From contig JAULBX010017748.1 in the NCBI GenBank assembly GCA_032358255.1, forward strand, positions 23,439 through 87,438: a stretch of DNA of 64,000 nucleotides. Reading direction: 5' to 3'. The notes beneath the pieces were generated by a model. That model was not told the origin of the DNA. It saw only the letters and a list, made by a program, of their open reading frames with translations, and searched no databases. The position numbers were made by a program, and so were the translations under genes. This DNA is from Heterotrichella gracilis (taxonomy: Eukaryota > Sar > Xanthophyceae > Tribonematales > Xanthonemataceae). This document shows positions 10,849 through 22,800 of the stretch, one piece after another (position 1 is the first letter of the stretch; each line of letters starts with the position of its first letter).

Positions 10849-13800
10849 TCACACCGACTCCTGTGCCAGCTTGTACTGCAGCAGGCTCCCCCCCTCCCGC
10901 ACCACACTGCTGTACTCCCCTGTGGTGCGCCGGGTGTGCAGCCAGAGGTCAGCCGCTGAGCTGGCGGTGGCTCCCTTGGTTTCCTCCCCGTTCTCCTGAT
11001 CAGGGGCGCCGCAGCCTCCTCCCCCTGCACGATGTCATGGCGCACATTCAAAAACAGTTATCTAACAATCCATATCAAATAATGGAACCATTGTGGACTT
11101 GAAAGTCCCACTGTGTGCTCTTCAGGGGCACACAAGGCAATAAGTCAATGACGGATGGGAATGCCCTTTTATTTGTTTGTTTGTTTAAACCATTTAATGG
11201 ATAGCGCAGCATGGCAACAACGCATGGGCCACATGAAATGTCAGGAAAATCCCCCCTCATGAGGGAAAGGAGTTACATCGGTGCCGATCAGTCCATATTT
11301 AGGGTTTACAGTACCCCAAGAAACCCTAAAGCCGTGATCCCTTACCTGGGGTCAAGATGCGCAGCCTGTCTCCTCCCTCCACCTCCACAGTCGCCTTCCC
11401 CCCCAGGCTCACCACCTCCCCTCCCCGTTTCAACCACAAATTCACCCCCTTGGCCGCTGGCCCCCCTCCCAATATGCCCCCTGGCGCCACCGAGCGGCGC
11501 TCAGACAGTATGGAGGCGGTCAAGGGGCGAAGGAACTCGACCTGGGTGGGGGGGAAACAACGAGATTTTATCAGAGGTTGACGAATTAACCCAAGAGGGA
11601 AGGACTTGCAATGATGCTGGCAGGCCATGGCGTCACTCGCAAACGGCCGGATTGGAAAATGATTTGATTTTCTTAAATTCTCACTGCAATGTTACCCATT
11701 GACAATGCACTGCAAGTTGTTGGTGTAGTGGTCACATAGTTTGGGCAATTAAATTGGCAATGCCCCGCAATTTTGCTGGTGCAGTTTTGGGCACCTGCAT
11801 TTGTCCCTGCACACACACTTGCCACACACATTGTCACATACTGTACAACACAGCTGGTCAACGGGCAAATGCAAGTTGACCTGTGCCAGATAAGTGCTAC
11901 ACCAAACCACAGGGTTTCATGCACCACCCACCTCCCGCACCACGCCATCGCCCCCCCGCCACCTCCCCTGCCCCCCACTCCCGGGCCGCAGCGTGAACTG
12001 GTGCAACACAAGGGGGTAGCGCCGCTCCAGAATCTCGGGGTCAGTAATTCTGGTATTTGTCATGTGGGTGTGGACCCCGCTGCGCCCCTCCCACCCGGGC
12101 CCCGCCCCCGCGCCCCCCGCGATGGTCTCGTAATACCCTAGGTTAGGGTCTCCAAAGGTGAAGTTGTTCATGCAGCCCTGGGAGTGGTGGGTGGGGTGGT
12201 GGGTGAGTGTGAGTATGAGGACGGGAAGGATGAAACCCTAAAGACCCTTGGAGGATGTTGGGATAGGGATGCGTAACGGCTTTCTTTGTGCTTTGCATAG
12301 GGGTTCTCAACAAGAAGCTTGCAGAGGTCGTTTCACACCTGACACTTTGCAGCTGCATGAAAAACCCTGACCACCAAATCAGCAGCCCCTTTAATGTCAG
12401 CATGGGGCTTTGCAGGTGGCTGGCTAACCTGAACAGGTCCACTTCTAGGGTTTTGCTGTTGCCTTTTATAGGGTCTCACCTGGGAGTTTGCAGCCGCATC
12501 AAAGGCCCTGAGCACCAAATCGGTGACCCTCTGCGATGTGAGCACATTTCCGCCCACCACCGCCCCCCCCCGGCTGGGGCTCAATATGGAACCCTTTGGG
12601 ATTTTGACCGTGATGGGGGCCAGGCACCCGGAATTTAGCGGGATTTCTTGGGACACCATGCAGCGCAGGGAGTATATGATGGCTGAATAGGTGACGGCAG
12701 GGGGGGCGTTGGTGTTGCCAAACACCTGGGGGCCGGTGCCTGCGGGAGGGGTTTCATTCAGGGTTTTGTTAGGGCTTTTTGTAGGGTTTTGGTTGGTTCT
12801 TTTGGTGGTTTTTCTGGGGGACGCCATGCAGGGCAGGGAGTAGATGATGGTGGAGTAGGTGACGGCTGGGGGGGCGTTGGTGTTGCCAAACACCTGGGGG
12901 CCCGTGCCTGCAGAGTACAGAGTTCCATATATAGGGTTTTGGTAGGGCTTTTGGAAGGGTTTTGGGTGATTTATTGTGCGTTTTCTGGGGGGACCATGCA
13001 GGGCAGGGAGTAGATGATGGCGGAGAAGGTGACGGCAGGGGGGGCGTTGGTGTTGCCAAACACCTGGGGGCCGGTGCCTGCGGGAAGGGTTTCGTTAAGG
13101 GTTTTGCAGAGAGTGATCTGTAGGGCTGTTTGTAGAGTTCTGGTTGATTGGTGGGTTGGCATGGGACAGCATGCAGCAAAGTGAGTAAATGATGGTGTAG
13201 GTGACGGCTGGGGGGGCGTTGGTGTTGCCAAACACCTGGGGGCCCGTGCCTGAACAGGAAGGGTAATTTCAGGGTTTTGTTAGGGTTTTGTTCAGATGCT
13301 GCTGGGCTTGAACCCCTGGGTTTGAACCCCATGACCTATAGGAGGGATTGCCATAACTCCAGCCAGATGCGTTATTTGGCGGAAAGTGGCATAACATCGT
13401 TGTTACCAGATCAATGCATGCAGGTACTTGCAGAAAAGCCTGACAAGGTTGAATCACGATCCCTAAAAACCCTCATGAAGGGGACTTGGACTCTTCCTCC
13501 AACACCCCCAACGTCGCCGCACCTTCAAAATCAAACACCGCCGATCCGTCCCTCCGATCAATTGTGACCGACAGTGCGATCGGCGTGCCATCGTCCATCT
13601 GCTCCACAGCTGAAACAGTGCCTACCTCGGGGAGGCTCCTGGCCAATGAGAACTGGACAAGCATTTCGCGCACAGCGTGCTCGGCATTGGCCTGGAAGGA
13701 GAGTTAGCGTGTGTGAGTGTGTGGGGAGGCAGGAGGTGCGAAGAGGGAGAGGGGGAGTTGGTGCGTGTGTGGGCACGTGAGACGGCGGGGGTTTGGAGGT

Positions 13801-16800
13801 GGGAAAGGAGGGAGGCCCTCACAAACCCCAGCGAACGCCAACTGTTGGGCACACACCTGCGTATGCCTCATGTAGGCAAACCTTAGGCAAACCCTAGCCA
13901 AACCCTAGCCCAAACCTCTCCCAAACCCCACCTGTATGTGGCGCATGTATGCCGTGACCACCTCCTGCCCACACTCCCCAAACCCTAGGCCAAAACCCTA
14001 GCCCAACCCCTTTCCAAAACCCACCTGTATGTGCCGCATGTAGGCCGTGACCACCTCCAGCCCACACTCCCCAATCAGCTCCTGCACAAGCTGGATGCCA
14101 CGCGTGTTGGCGGCAACCTGCAAATGCAATTACAAATAAAAGTTTACGATTACAATCACAATTAAATCATTACGATCTCAATCAGCTCCTGCACCAGCTG
14201 GATGCCGCGCGTGTTGGCAGCAACCTGCAATTGCAGTTGCGAATATGATTACAACTCCAATCACAAGTAATTTATTACAATTGTAATCAGCTCCTGCACC
14301 AGCTGGATGCCGCGCGTGTTGTCGGCAACCTGCAATTGCAATTGCGAATATGATTACAATTCCAATCACAAGTAATTTATTACAATTATCAATGAGCTCC
14401 TGCACCAGCTGGATGCTGCACGTGTTGGCGGCTACCTGCAATTGCAATTACGAGTTTGTTCTGATTACAACTACAATTAGAATAGATTGATACAATTTTA
14501 ATCAGCTCCTGCACCAGCTGGATGCTGCGGGTGTTCGCAGCCACCTGCAATTGCAATTATGAATATGATTACAACTACAATCATAAGTTATTACTAATAA
14601 TCTCCATCAGCTCCTGCACCAGCTGGATGCCACGCGTGTTGGCAGCAACCTGCAAATGCCAGTACAAATTTGTTAATATTCCAATTATGATTGCCAATTA
14701 CCTTTACAATCACAAATCACAAATTACAATTGCAATCATCCATTGCTGTTAGGGTTCCAGTTACCCATTGCAATTAACTTCTCGCCAGCTGGATGCTCTG
14801 GTTACCTGCCAAGGAGGGTACGATTGCATATTATTATTACAATTACAGATTTACCGCCGCATTGCACCCAGGCAGGCATGTCAAGATTTCTGAGAACGTA
14901 CCGGCACACATGCAATGGCAATACCCTACCTGCGCCTTGAGGTCCGATAAATTGTCCTGTAGGTTGCGGGTGCCGCTGATCCCCGGGACACCGCTCAACC
15001 CCGGGGCCAAGAGCAGTTGGGAGATGCCCGCTTCCTGGGGATGGGAATGCCAAAATTTGAGCAATGTGGGATGTTGGTATTATAATATACTGGGTGGCGC
15101 ACCCACCCACTGACAATGTCCCTGCTACTATTCCCTTACAAAAACGAACAAAAGGCATTCCCAGCCGTCATCAGCTTATTGCCTTGTATTCCCTTACTTC
15201 TGGAAATCATGATACTTGATACCTACGTAAACCCCAGACTCGCATGTGCAAGACTGGCCGTTAATGTGGCTGTATTGCTGAAATGCATGTATATAAATAT
15301 TCTTCTTAGATCCCAGGCCATTTCCATGGTCGCAACCCTCGCGGACCCACCTGGAAGTGCCCCTTCTCCACCAGCTTGAATGACACTATTGCAGCCCCCT
15401 CCTCCTCCAAGCGGTGGGAGTTGGGGGGCATGGATCCCGGGGATATGCCACCTGGAAATGGCGAGAAATGAAAATAGAGGTCAGAATGGAGAGCACAGAT
15501 TTCAGGAAGAGTGGCCACAGAAGGGACGGGGAGAAAGACAAACTCTAGCGGAAGCATAATCACCAAAGACCTGCCAAAACCTTGCCAACTGTACAATGAG
15601 GGTGGTCCCCTCCCAGCGCACCCCTGGCCGCATGGTGGGCACAACACTCCAATGTCAGCCAACAGACAGCAACTCTTATGCCACGGGGTGCGTATGACCT
15701 CAAATCCCCCACCACCGGCATCCCGACCTTCCCACCAACACCCCTTGGCAGGATTTCCCTCCCTCCCCTCGCACCTATATCCGCGTGATGCCCTCTTGAT
15801 GCCACAAAGAACACCACCTGCCCCTTGTTGAACACAGGGGTGATGACTGTGATGTCGGGCAGGTGGCTGCCACCCGCAAGCTGGGGGTGGTTTGAAACCA
15901 ACACATCCCCCTCCTGCAGAGGGTAGGAGCAAGGGTTTTGGGGTTGGTGTCTCCATTGGCAGGTTAGCACCTCTTTGGCCATGCTAGCAGACCAGTTCAA
16001 TGTCACCACCTGCATAATCCCCAGCTAAGCCTTCCAGGATCCCCTTTTTGCTTTTTTCTGTAGCGAGTAGCATGCTGTTGGTCCCCTGGTCCCCGAGCAG
16101 AGTACATAATATATGGAAACAACAAGACTGCAACCACTGTGATGAAAGACAACAAACAATATGGTCGAACTTGGGCATCTTACCGCAGTTGGAATACCCT
16201 ACCTTGAGCCCCTGTTCCTCCCCTGGGCCCCCGGGACCATAATACGCCACCTGGAACCGCACCGCCTCGCTCATGGCCCCCAGGTGCACCGGCAAATGCG
16301 GTGCATTTGCCACCAGGGAGCCCTCGGGTCCAAATAGCGCACACGAGAAGTCCAGTCGCTCCTTGATGTTGACAGACACAGAGGTGCGCTGCAGGGTGCG
16401 GCCCATCTGCTCAGCCACACCCATGAACCTGCACAGGGAATTGGATGTAAAATACATATAAGGAGTCAGAGGGTCCATTGCTATGGAGGATGAAGGGCTT
16501 GACAGGAAAAGACATTTCGTTGAGGGATGTGGCGGATGCTGCATTGGTGCGTTAAGATTGTACACGTATAAAAGTCAGAAAGAAAGCAATCAACAAGTGC
16601 AATTAAGCCGTACCTGTGGGAAAAGATGGCGAGCTGGATTGGGTCACACTCCGTCGACATTTGCCCACCCCCGGTTGATTCCTCCCCCACCCGGATCACC
16701 ACATCCCAGTTGGGGGTGATATTGGCCACGCAATCGGCCTCCACCACCAGGGTTGAAATGTCGTCGATCAGCATCGCGGGGCCCCTCACGCAATGTCCGG

Positions 16801-19800
16801 GGCTTAATGTTTTGAGCAGGTACGCGGGGGTGTCCTGGCGCCCGTCCGGCTCGAAATACGCAGAAATGTGGCAGGCGGGAGGGGGCAGGGGGCCTGCAAT
16901 AGCATGCACAATTCAATCCCGGCTTGACAGATAATGATGTACAGTGACACAGTGGACTCAATATAAGACTATTACACAGCCGCAATGCTGACTGGATCCA
17001 AGTGTCTCGCACAAGCCGATGCCAGATGCCAGCCTCACGAAAAACCTCTCCTGGGGTAAATAAACCCTACCAGAAACCCTTACCCGGTTGCTCCACCTCC
17101 TGCCCCTCCTCCGGCAGCGGCATGCCCCTGCCAGTCACCCGCACACGCACGTCGTCCACCGCTATCGCTCGCCCCTCAAGCACGAAACCAAATTCCCGCA
17201 TGTAGGCGGCCTCAAATGCCGCTCCGGGGTCCCCAGCAGTAGAAGGAGTTGCGTCTCCAACTGCAGCTGCGGGGGTGGAGTTTGACAGTGGGTGTGCTTA
17301 GGCCGATATTTGGTAATAGAATGTTTATTTTAGGCCAGGGGTGCATGTAGCGCGAGGAATAAGGCATACATGCATGCTTGAAAAGTGATAAGGGAATCAT
17401 GCAATCATGTATGTATGTGTGCATCCATACGCATGCATGCGCCCAAGTCAAACATGTTGCTTGTGCCCCTCCCTCCCCCCCTCCCCTTACATGCGTCTGC
17501 AGCGTCGGGGCCGGAGGAGGTTCCGGGTTCGATGCACGGCGTCATGACCGCCACATCGGTGCCGTCGTATCGCAGGTTGAGGAAGCGCTGGCAGGCGATT
17601 TGGGAGGGGAGGAAACCCTGTGGGAGGGGGCCATGGAGAGGCGTTTGGAGGGACTGGAGGGTGTTGAGCAGGGTACAGTACCTAAGCCAGCAGAGTGCAC
17701 CAAGCCCCTGCAAATACTCTCTAGCCAACACCTGCCTGAGATACCGCCACAATGTGTAAGGCAAAATGCCAAGTATCCTCCTGCTCTCATCAAGTACCCT
17801 CCTGCTCTAGTCAAAACCCTACCTGGTCCAACAGCTCGGTTGCCATCCCCTGCTCCAGCGCATCCTCACATATCCTACACAATCCTACCCAAAACCCTAC
17901 CCAAAAATCCTACCTGGTCCAGCAGCTTTGCTGTGGCCTCCTGTTCCAGCGCGTCCAGCCTGGCATTCAGGCCCCCCAGGGTGTCGGGGGTCAACATTTG
18001 TGCACAGGGCTCCTGGGCCTCCTCAACAATGTCGGCGAGGCCGATACCCACCGCAGACAAAATGCCTGGGAAATTCAAGAGTTTTTAAAATACAATGAAA
18101 TATCAGGGCGCAACTTGCCTGGAAATTTAAGCGCACGGTTGGCGCATCCAGGGACACACAACTCGAGAGAGGAGCAGGAAGGCACATAGCAACAACAGTT
18201 CTGACTTCCTTTTAAAGCATTCGAGATATCATTGCAACAGACGAACAACAATGTCTTCTTCCGTACCTGAGTAGCGCTGTATAAATATTGTCTTCATGCC
18301 CAGTGACCTGGCGATGGCGCATGCGTGCTGCCCCCCTGCACCCCCAAAGCACGCAAGCACATGCGCTGCCACGTCATACCCCTGCCAGCCAATTAACAGC
18401 GACAAGTCAGCATGACGGGTGGTGGTGGTTGAGGTGGCGGTGGTGGTGGTGGTGGTGGAGGTCGTGGTGGGTGGTGGTGATGGTGGGGATGCAGACGGCG
18501 TGAGAAGGGATTTTTAAGGACTCTTGTAATGGTTGTTGTGTTTGTACCTTGTGAACATTTCAGCAGGAAGGCGCAGTGAAGCCAACAGGTGCTGGGCCAC
18601 GCACCGCTGAAGGGCAAAACCTCAGACTCCCAACCCTATGATTGGGTGCCACACCCCCGCACCTTCATTTGCGTCAGAGCCCTGATCGGCCGGCACATGG
18701 TCTCATTCGCAACTCTAATGAAGCCAATGGCCACCTCATCCACGCTCTTCACCACCCCCCCATTGGACTCCGCATGCGAATTCACCTCCCGCGTAATTTC
18801 CTCAAATGCGGCGCGGGCGGCATCTGCATCTAGGGGCTCATTTTCCTGGGGCCCAAAAATGTGCGGGAAATACTGGGGCAGGATCCTGCCCAGGACCAGG
18901 TTTGCGTCGGTGATGGCCAGGTACCCCCCCTTCCTGCGCAGTAGTAATATCCCCCCCTTGAGTTTGGTCATGACACCGCATGCATCACAGAAATCGTACA
19001 TGTGCATCCAGGAATCACCATCGATTTCAATGATACTAAGTTGCTGTGAATTACGGATGCACGCATTGTTGACTCCAGGGTTTACTCTAGGGTTCATACC
19101 GGCAAACCCACCCCACCACCAACCCAGCCCCACAGACCCCAACTATAATACACTTAGCACACCACCACCCACCCCCCACCTGTAGCATACAGGCCCTGGA
19201 TGCGCCCCACATGACTCTGGCCCCACCCGGAATAGGCCAGAGGCAAAAAACAGACGGGACCCCCCGCCAGCAGCTACTGTGTTGATGTCCAGCTGCGGGG
19301 CCTGGGGGTGAGTGGGGTTTTGGTGAGGGTGTAGGGTTTTGGTCAGGGTTTACAAAGGTGTTGAAGCTGGGGCCTGGAGGGGAGGGGGATGGGACTAATG
19401 TGCTTTTTTATCATGCTCTAAGAGGAATGTGTGTTGGAGCGCAACCGTATTATATAACGTCCAAGTAAACAGCTAGAATGCTTACTTGTATGGTCACCCC
19501 TGCTGTCGTGGACTCAAACACATGCTCGTATGCCCCCGCGTATCTCGACACATCTGTGGATGTGCCTCCCATGTCGAATCCAATGAGCTGGGGCCTCGGG
19601 GGGCAGCCGGGCCACCGGGAGGTCAGCGCATACCCGACATACCTGGGGGAGGGGGCAAATGTTTGGATTCACGCAGGGTTTCAGGGCAGGTGAGCGAGGG
19701 GGGTGAAAATGAGCTGGGGCCTAGGGGGGCAGCCGGGTCATGGGGAGGTCAGCGCATACCCTACATACCTGGGTGGGGGAGGGGGAAGTGCTGACATACG

Positions 19801-22800
19801 AGGGGGTGCAAGGGGTTGCAATGGCAGGGTGTGAGCATGGATGGCAGAATAACATGGATTGCAGAATAACATGGATTAGCTTACATAACACCCTGGTTTA
19901 TGTAAGGAGTGGCAGGAGGCACAAGGAAGCTTCAAGAGGCGATTTTTCATAGAGGGTGTGAGTTCACGCTGCTAGCGGCATCACATGCAATGTCTGTACT
20001 ATCATTGCACCTGGCGGAGCACACCCTGTGAATACAGAAATTTTGCCTATTAATATTTAGCAGCAGGCAGTGCTACATGTTGCACATTTCCACTCACCCC
20101 CCGGCCGGCCCCGACAGGATTGCTTTGTGCCCCGAGAAGGAGGACACTGGAGTCAGGCCCCCATCCGACTGCATGAACGACACCTGGACGCTATCCAAAC
20201 CCTCGTCAAACCCTGACTGGAAGGTCTGGATGTACCTGCACATGGGTGGGTGGGTGGGGGTAACCTGGGATGCTTGCCAATGCCCTGCAGGTTGACTAAT
20301 TTCCAGTGTGTGTTTGGCGGGCACAAATTCCATGTCTGAGAAGGAATGTACCGTATTTGTGAAGATCTTCATTTATTAAAAAGGTACAGTCGTCGGCCCG
20401 CCGTGGTTGCCAACATTATTGTGGGAATTGGCTTATGGCAAGTGGCACACCCACCGCATGATGTGGGGGGTCAGATACGCGTCCGCGCACGCCGTGAATG
20501 CCCGGGGCACAATCTTCACCACCGGCATGACCACAGATGACAGCGAGATCTGGCGGAACCCCATTTCCCGCGCAATGCCCCCCACCATCAGCTCGTGCTG
20601 GGGGTAGATGGCTGCGTGCTTCAGGGCAACCGCGATACTGAAAATGCCGCGGGACAGGATTTCCTGCAGGAGGAGGAAGGGCAGAAATAGATGTTGGGGA
20701 GGTTCAAATTCCTCTCAAATCCCTTTAATATGTGCTTGAGGGCCACTCTGATGCTAAAATGCAGGGGTGGGATTTCCTGCAAGGGGGGAGAGGGTTATGT
20801 TGGGTGTGCGGGGAGGTCCCGGATTAGGTCAAGGGTGATACGACAATGATAGGACCAAACATTGCCTCATTTGCCTGGCTTAGGTGCCCAGCCGGGCTCT
20901 GAAATACAGAGCCAGCAGGGGCATGTGCTTCCCATTCTCCCCACCAAAAGGTATTCAACAACCCGCAACATCAATACTAATTCTACCCACTCACCCCCCC
21001 CCTCCTTCATTACCTGCAGCACCCCCTTCACTTGCTGGGGGTCCGGGGCCTTACGCACGCACACCATCTCCCCTGTCACCCCCCTCACGTACTCCCCCAC
21101 AAGGGGGTATGCGGCAGCGGAGGCAAGGGGGTTGGGGCCAGAGCGCCTGCAGGAGGGGGTGGAGGAGGGTGAAATTGGGTAGGATGATGTAAAATCCAGT
21201 ACCGTTAGGTGCACCCTAAAACCCTTATCAGGACTTGTCAGGGTTTCCTCCTCATTTAATCCTCCTAGGAAACAATATGTACTGCCACATCCACTGCCAT
21301 CTCACACCCAGCCTTGGAAACAAGGCCACCAGGGCTTTACAATGGCATTCGTAGAGTCTCCCTAGGGTTTAGGGTATTTCCTCCCCCACCTGCTCTCCTC
21401 CTCCCCCAGGGGAATGACCACCTGTTCCTCCACCTCCACTGCCATCTCATACAGCACCCCAGGGACAGAGATGACCAGGTCAAAGATGTAGTTTTAATGC
21501 TCAGCGAGGGTACTGTAAGGGTATTTTCACGGAACGGCACTAGAATTGTGCTACGAATTTCGGTATTTCCCTCCCCCACCTGCTTTCCTCCTCCCCGAGG
21601 GGAATAACCACCTGCTCGTCCACCTCCGCTGCCATCTCATACAGCACCCCCGGGACGGAGATGACCAGGTCGAAGATGTTGGGCCGGGACTGGTTGCCTA
21701 TGTGCAGCAAATCCCTGAAACCAGCTGTGGTCACCAGGGCGCAGCGCTCGCCCTTGCGCTCCAAGAGGGCGTTGGTGGCAACCTGCAGTAGGGTTTTGCC
21801 AGGGTTTTGTCCAGTATTTCGATGGTTTGTATAGAATTTTCAATGGGGATTTAATGGGGTTGTGAATGTGCAGCAGATCCCTGAAACCAGCTGTGGTCAC
21901 CAGGGCGCAGCGCTCGCCCTTGCGCTCCAAGAGGGCGTTGGTGGCAACCTGCANNNNNNNNNNNNNNNNNNNNNNNNNNNNNNNNNNNNNNNNNNNNNNN
22001 NNNNNNNNNNNNNNNNNNNNNNNNNNNNNNNNNNNNNNNNNNNNNNNNNNNNNGTAGGGTTTTGCCAGGGTTTTGTCCAGTATTTCGATGGTTTGTATAG
22101 AATTTTCAATGGGGATTTGATGGGGTTGTGAATGTGCAGCAGATCCCTGAAACCAGCTGTGGTCACCAGGGCGCAGAGCTCCCCCTTGCGCTCCAAGAGG
22201 GCATTGGTGGCAACCTGCAGTAGGGTTCTGTCAGGGTTTTGTTTGGGATTTAGGTGATTTTGTGTAGGGTATTGGGAGACGTTTGGATGGTGCATTGATA
22301 GAGTACTCAATGGAGTACCCAGATTGTGCAGCAGATCCCTGAAACCAGCTGTGGTCACCAGGGCACAGCGCTCGCCCTTGCGCTCCAAGAGGGCATTGGT
22401 GGCAACCTGCAGTAGGGTTTTGGCAGGGGTTTTAAAAAGGGTTCTAAAGGGTTTCGCCTTTGCGCTCAAGGAGGGCATTGGTGGCATCCTGCAGTAGGGT
22501 TCTGTCAGGGTTGTCTTTGGTATTTCCGTGCTTTTGTGTAGGGTATTGGGAGAAGTTTGGATGGTGCAGTGATGGAGTATTCGATGGAATACTTAGATTG
22601 TGCAGGCAGTCCCTGGACCCAGCTTTGAACACCAGCGCACAGCGCTCGACCTTGCGCTCAAGGAGGGCATTGGTGGCAGCCTGCAGTAGGGTTTTGTCCG
22701 CGATTCTAGCAACAGGTTTCACAGGATTTTGACCGGGCATTTTAATGGAGTTTTGAGCCAGTGCCAAGTTCAACTTGCTGCCCCTCTTTCCGCCATGATC

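Noticed and set aside
12333-12893. A long minus-strand open frame appearing to fuse two exon-22 copies
   Set aside because: It reads through introns and decoy copies; the family alignment supports only 12739-12480.
18415-18480. GGTGGT-rich low-complexity stretch as a possible functional element
   Set aside because: A simple trinucleotide repeat inside a 5-oxoprolinase intron; similar CCA runs occur at 35890 and 47440 without other signals.
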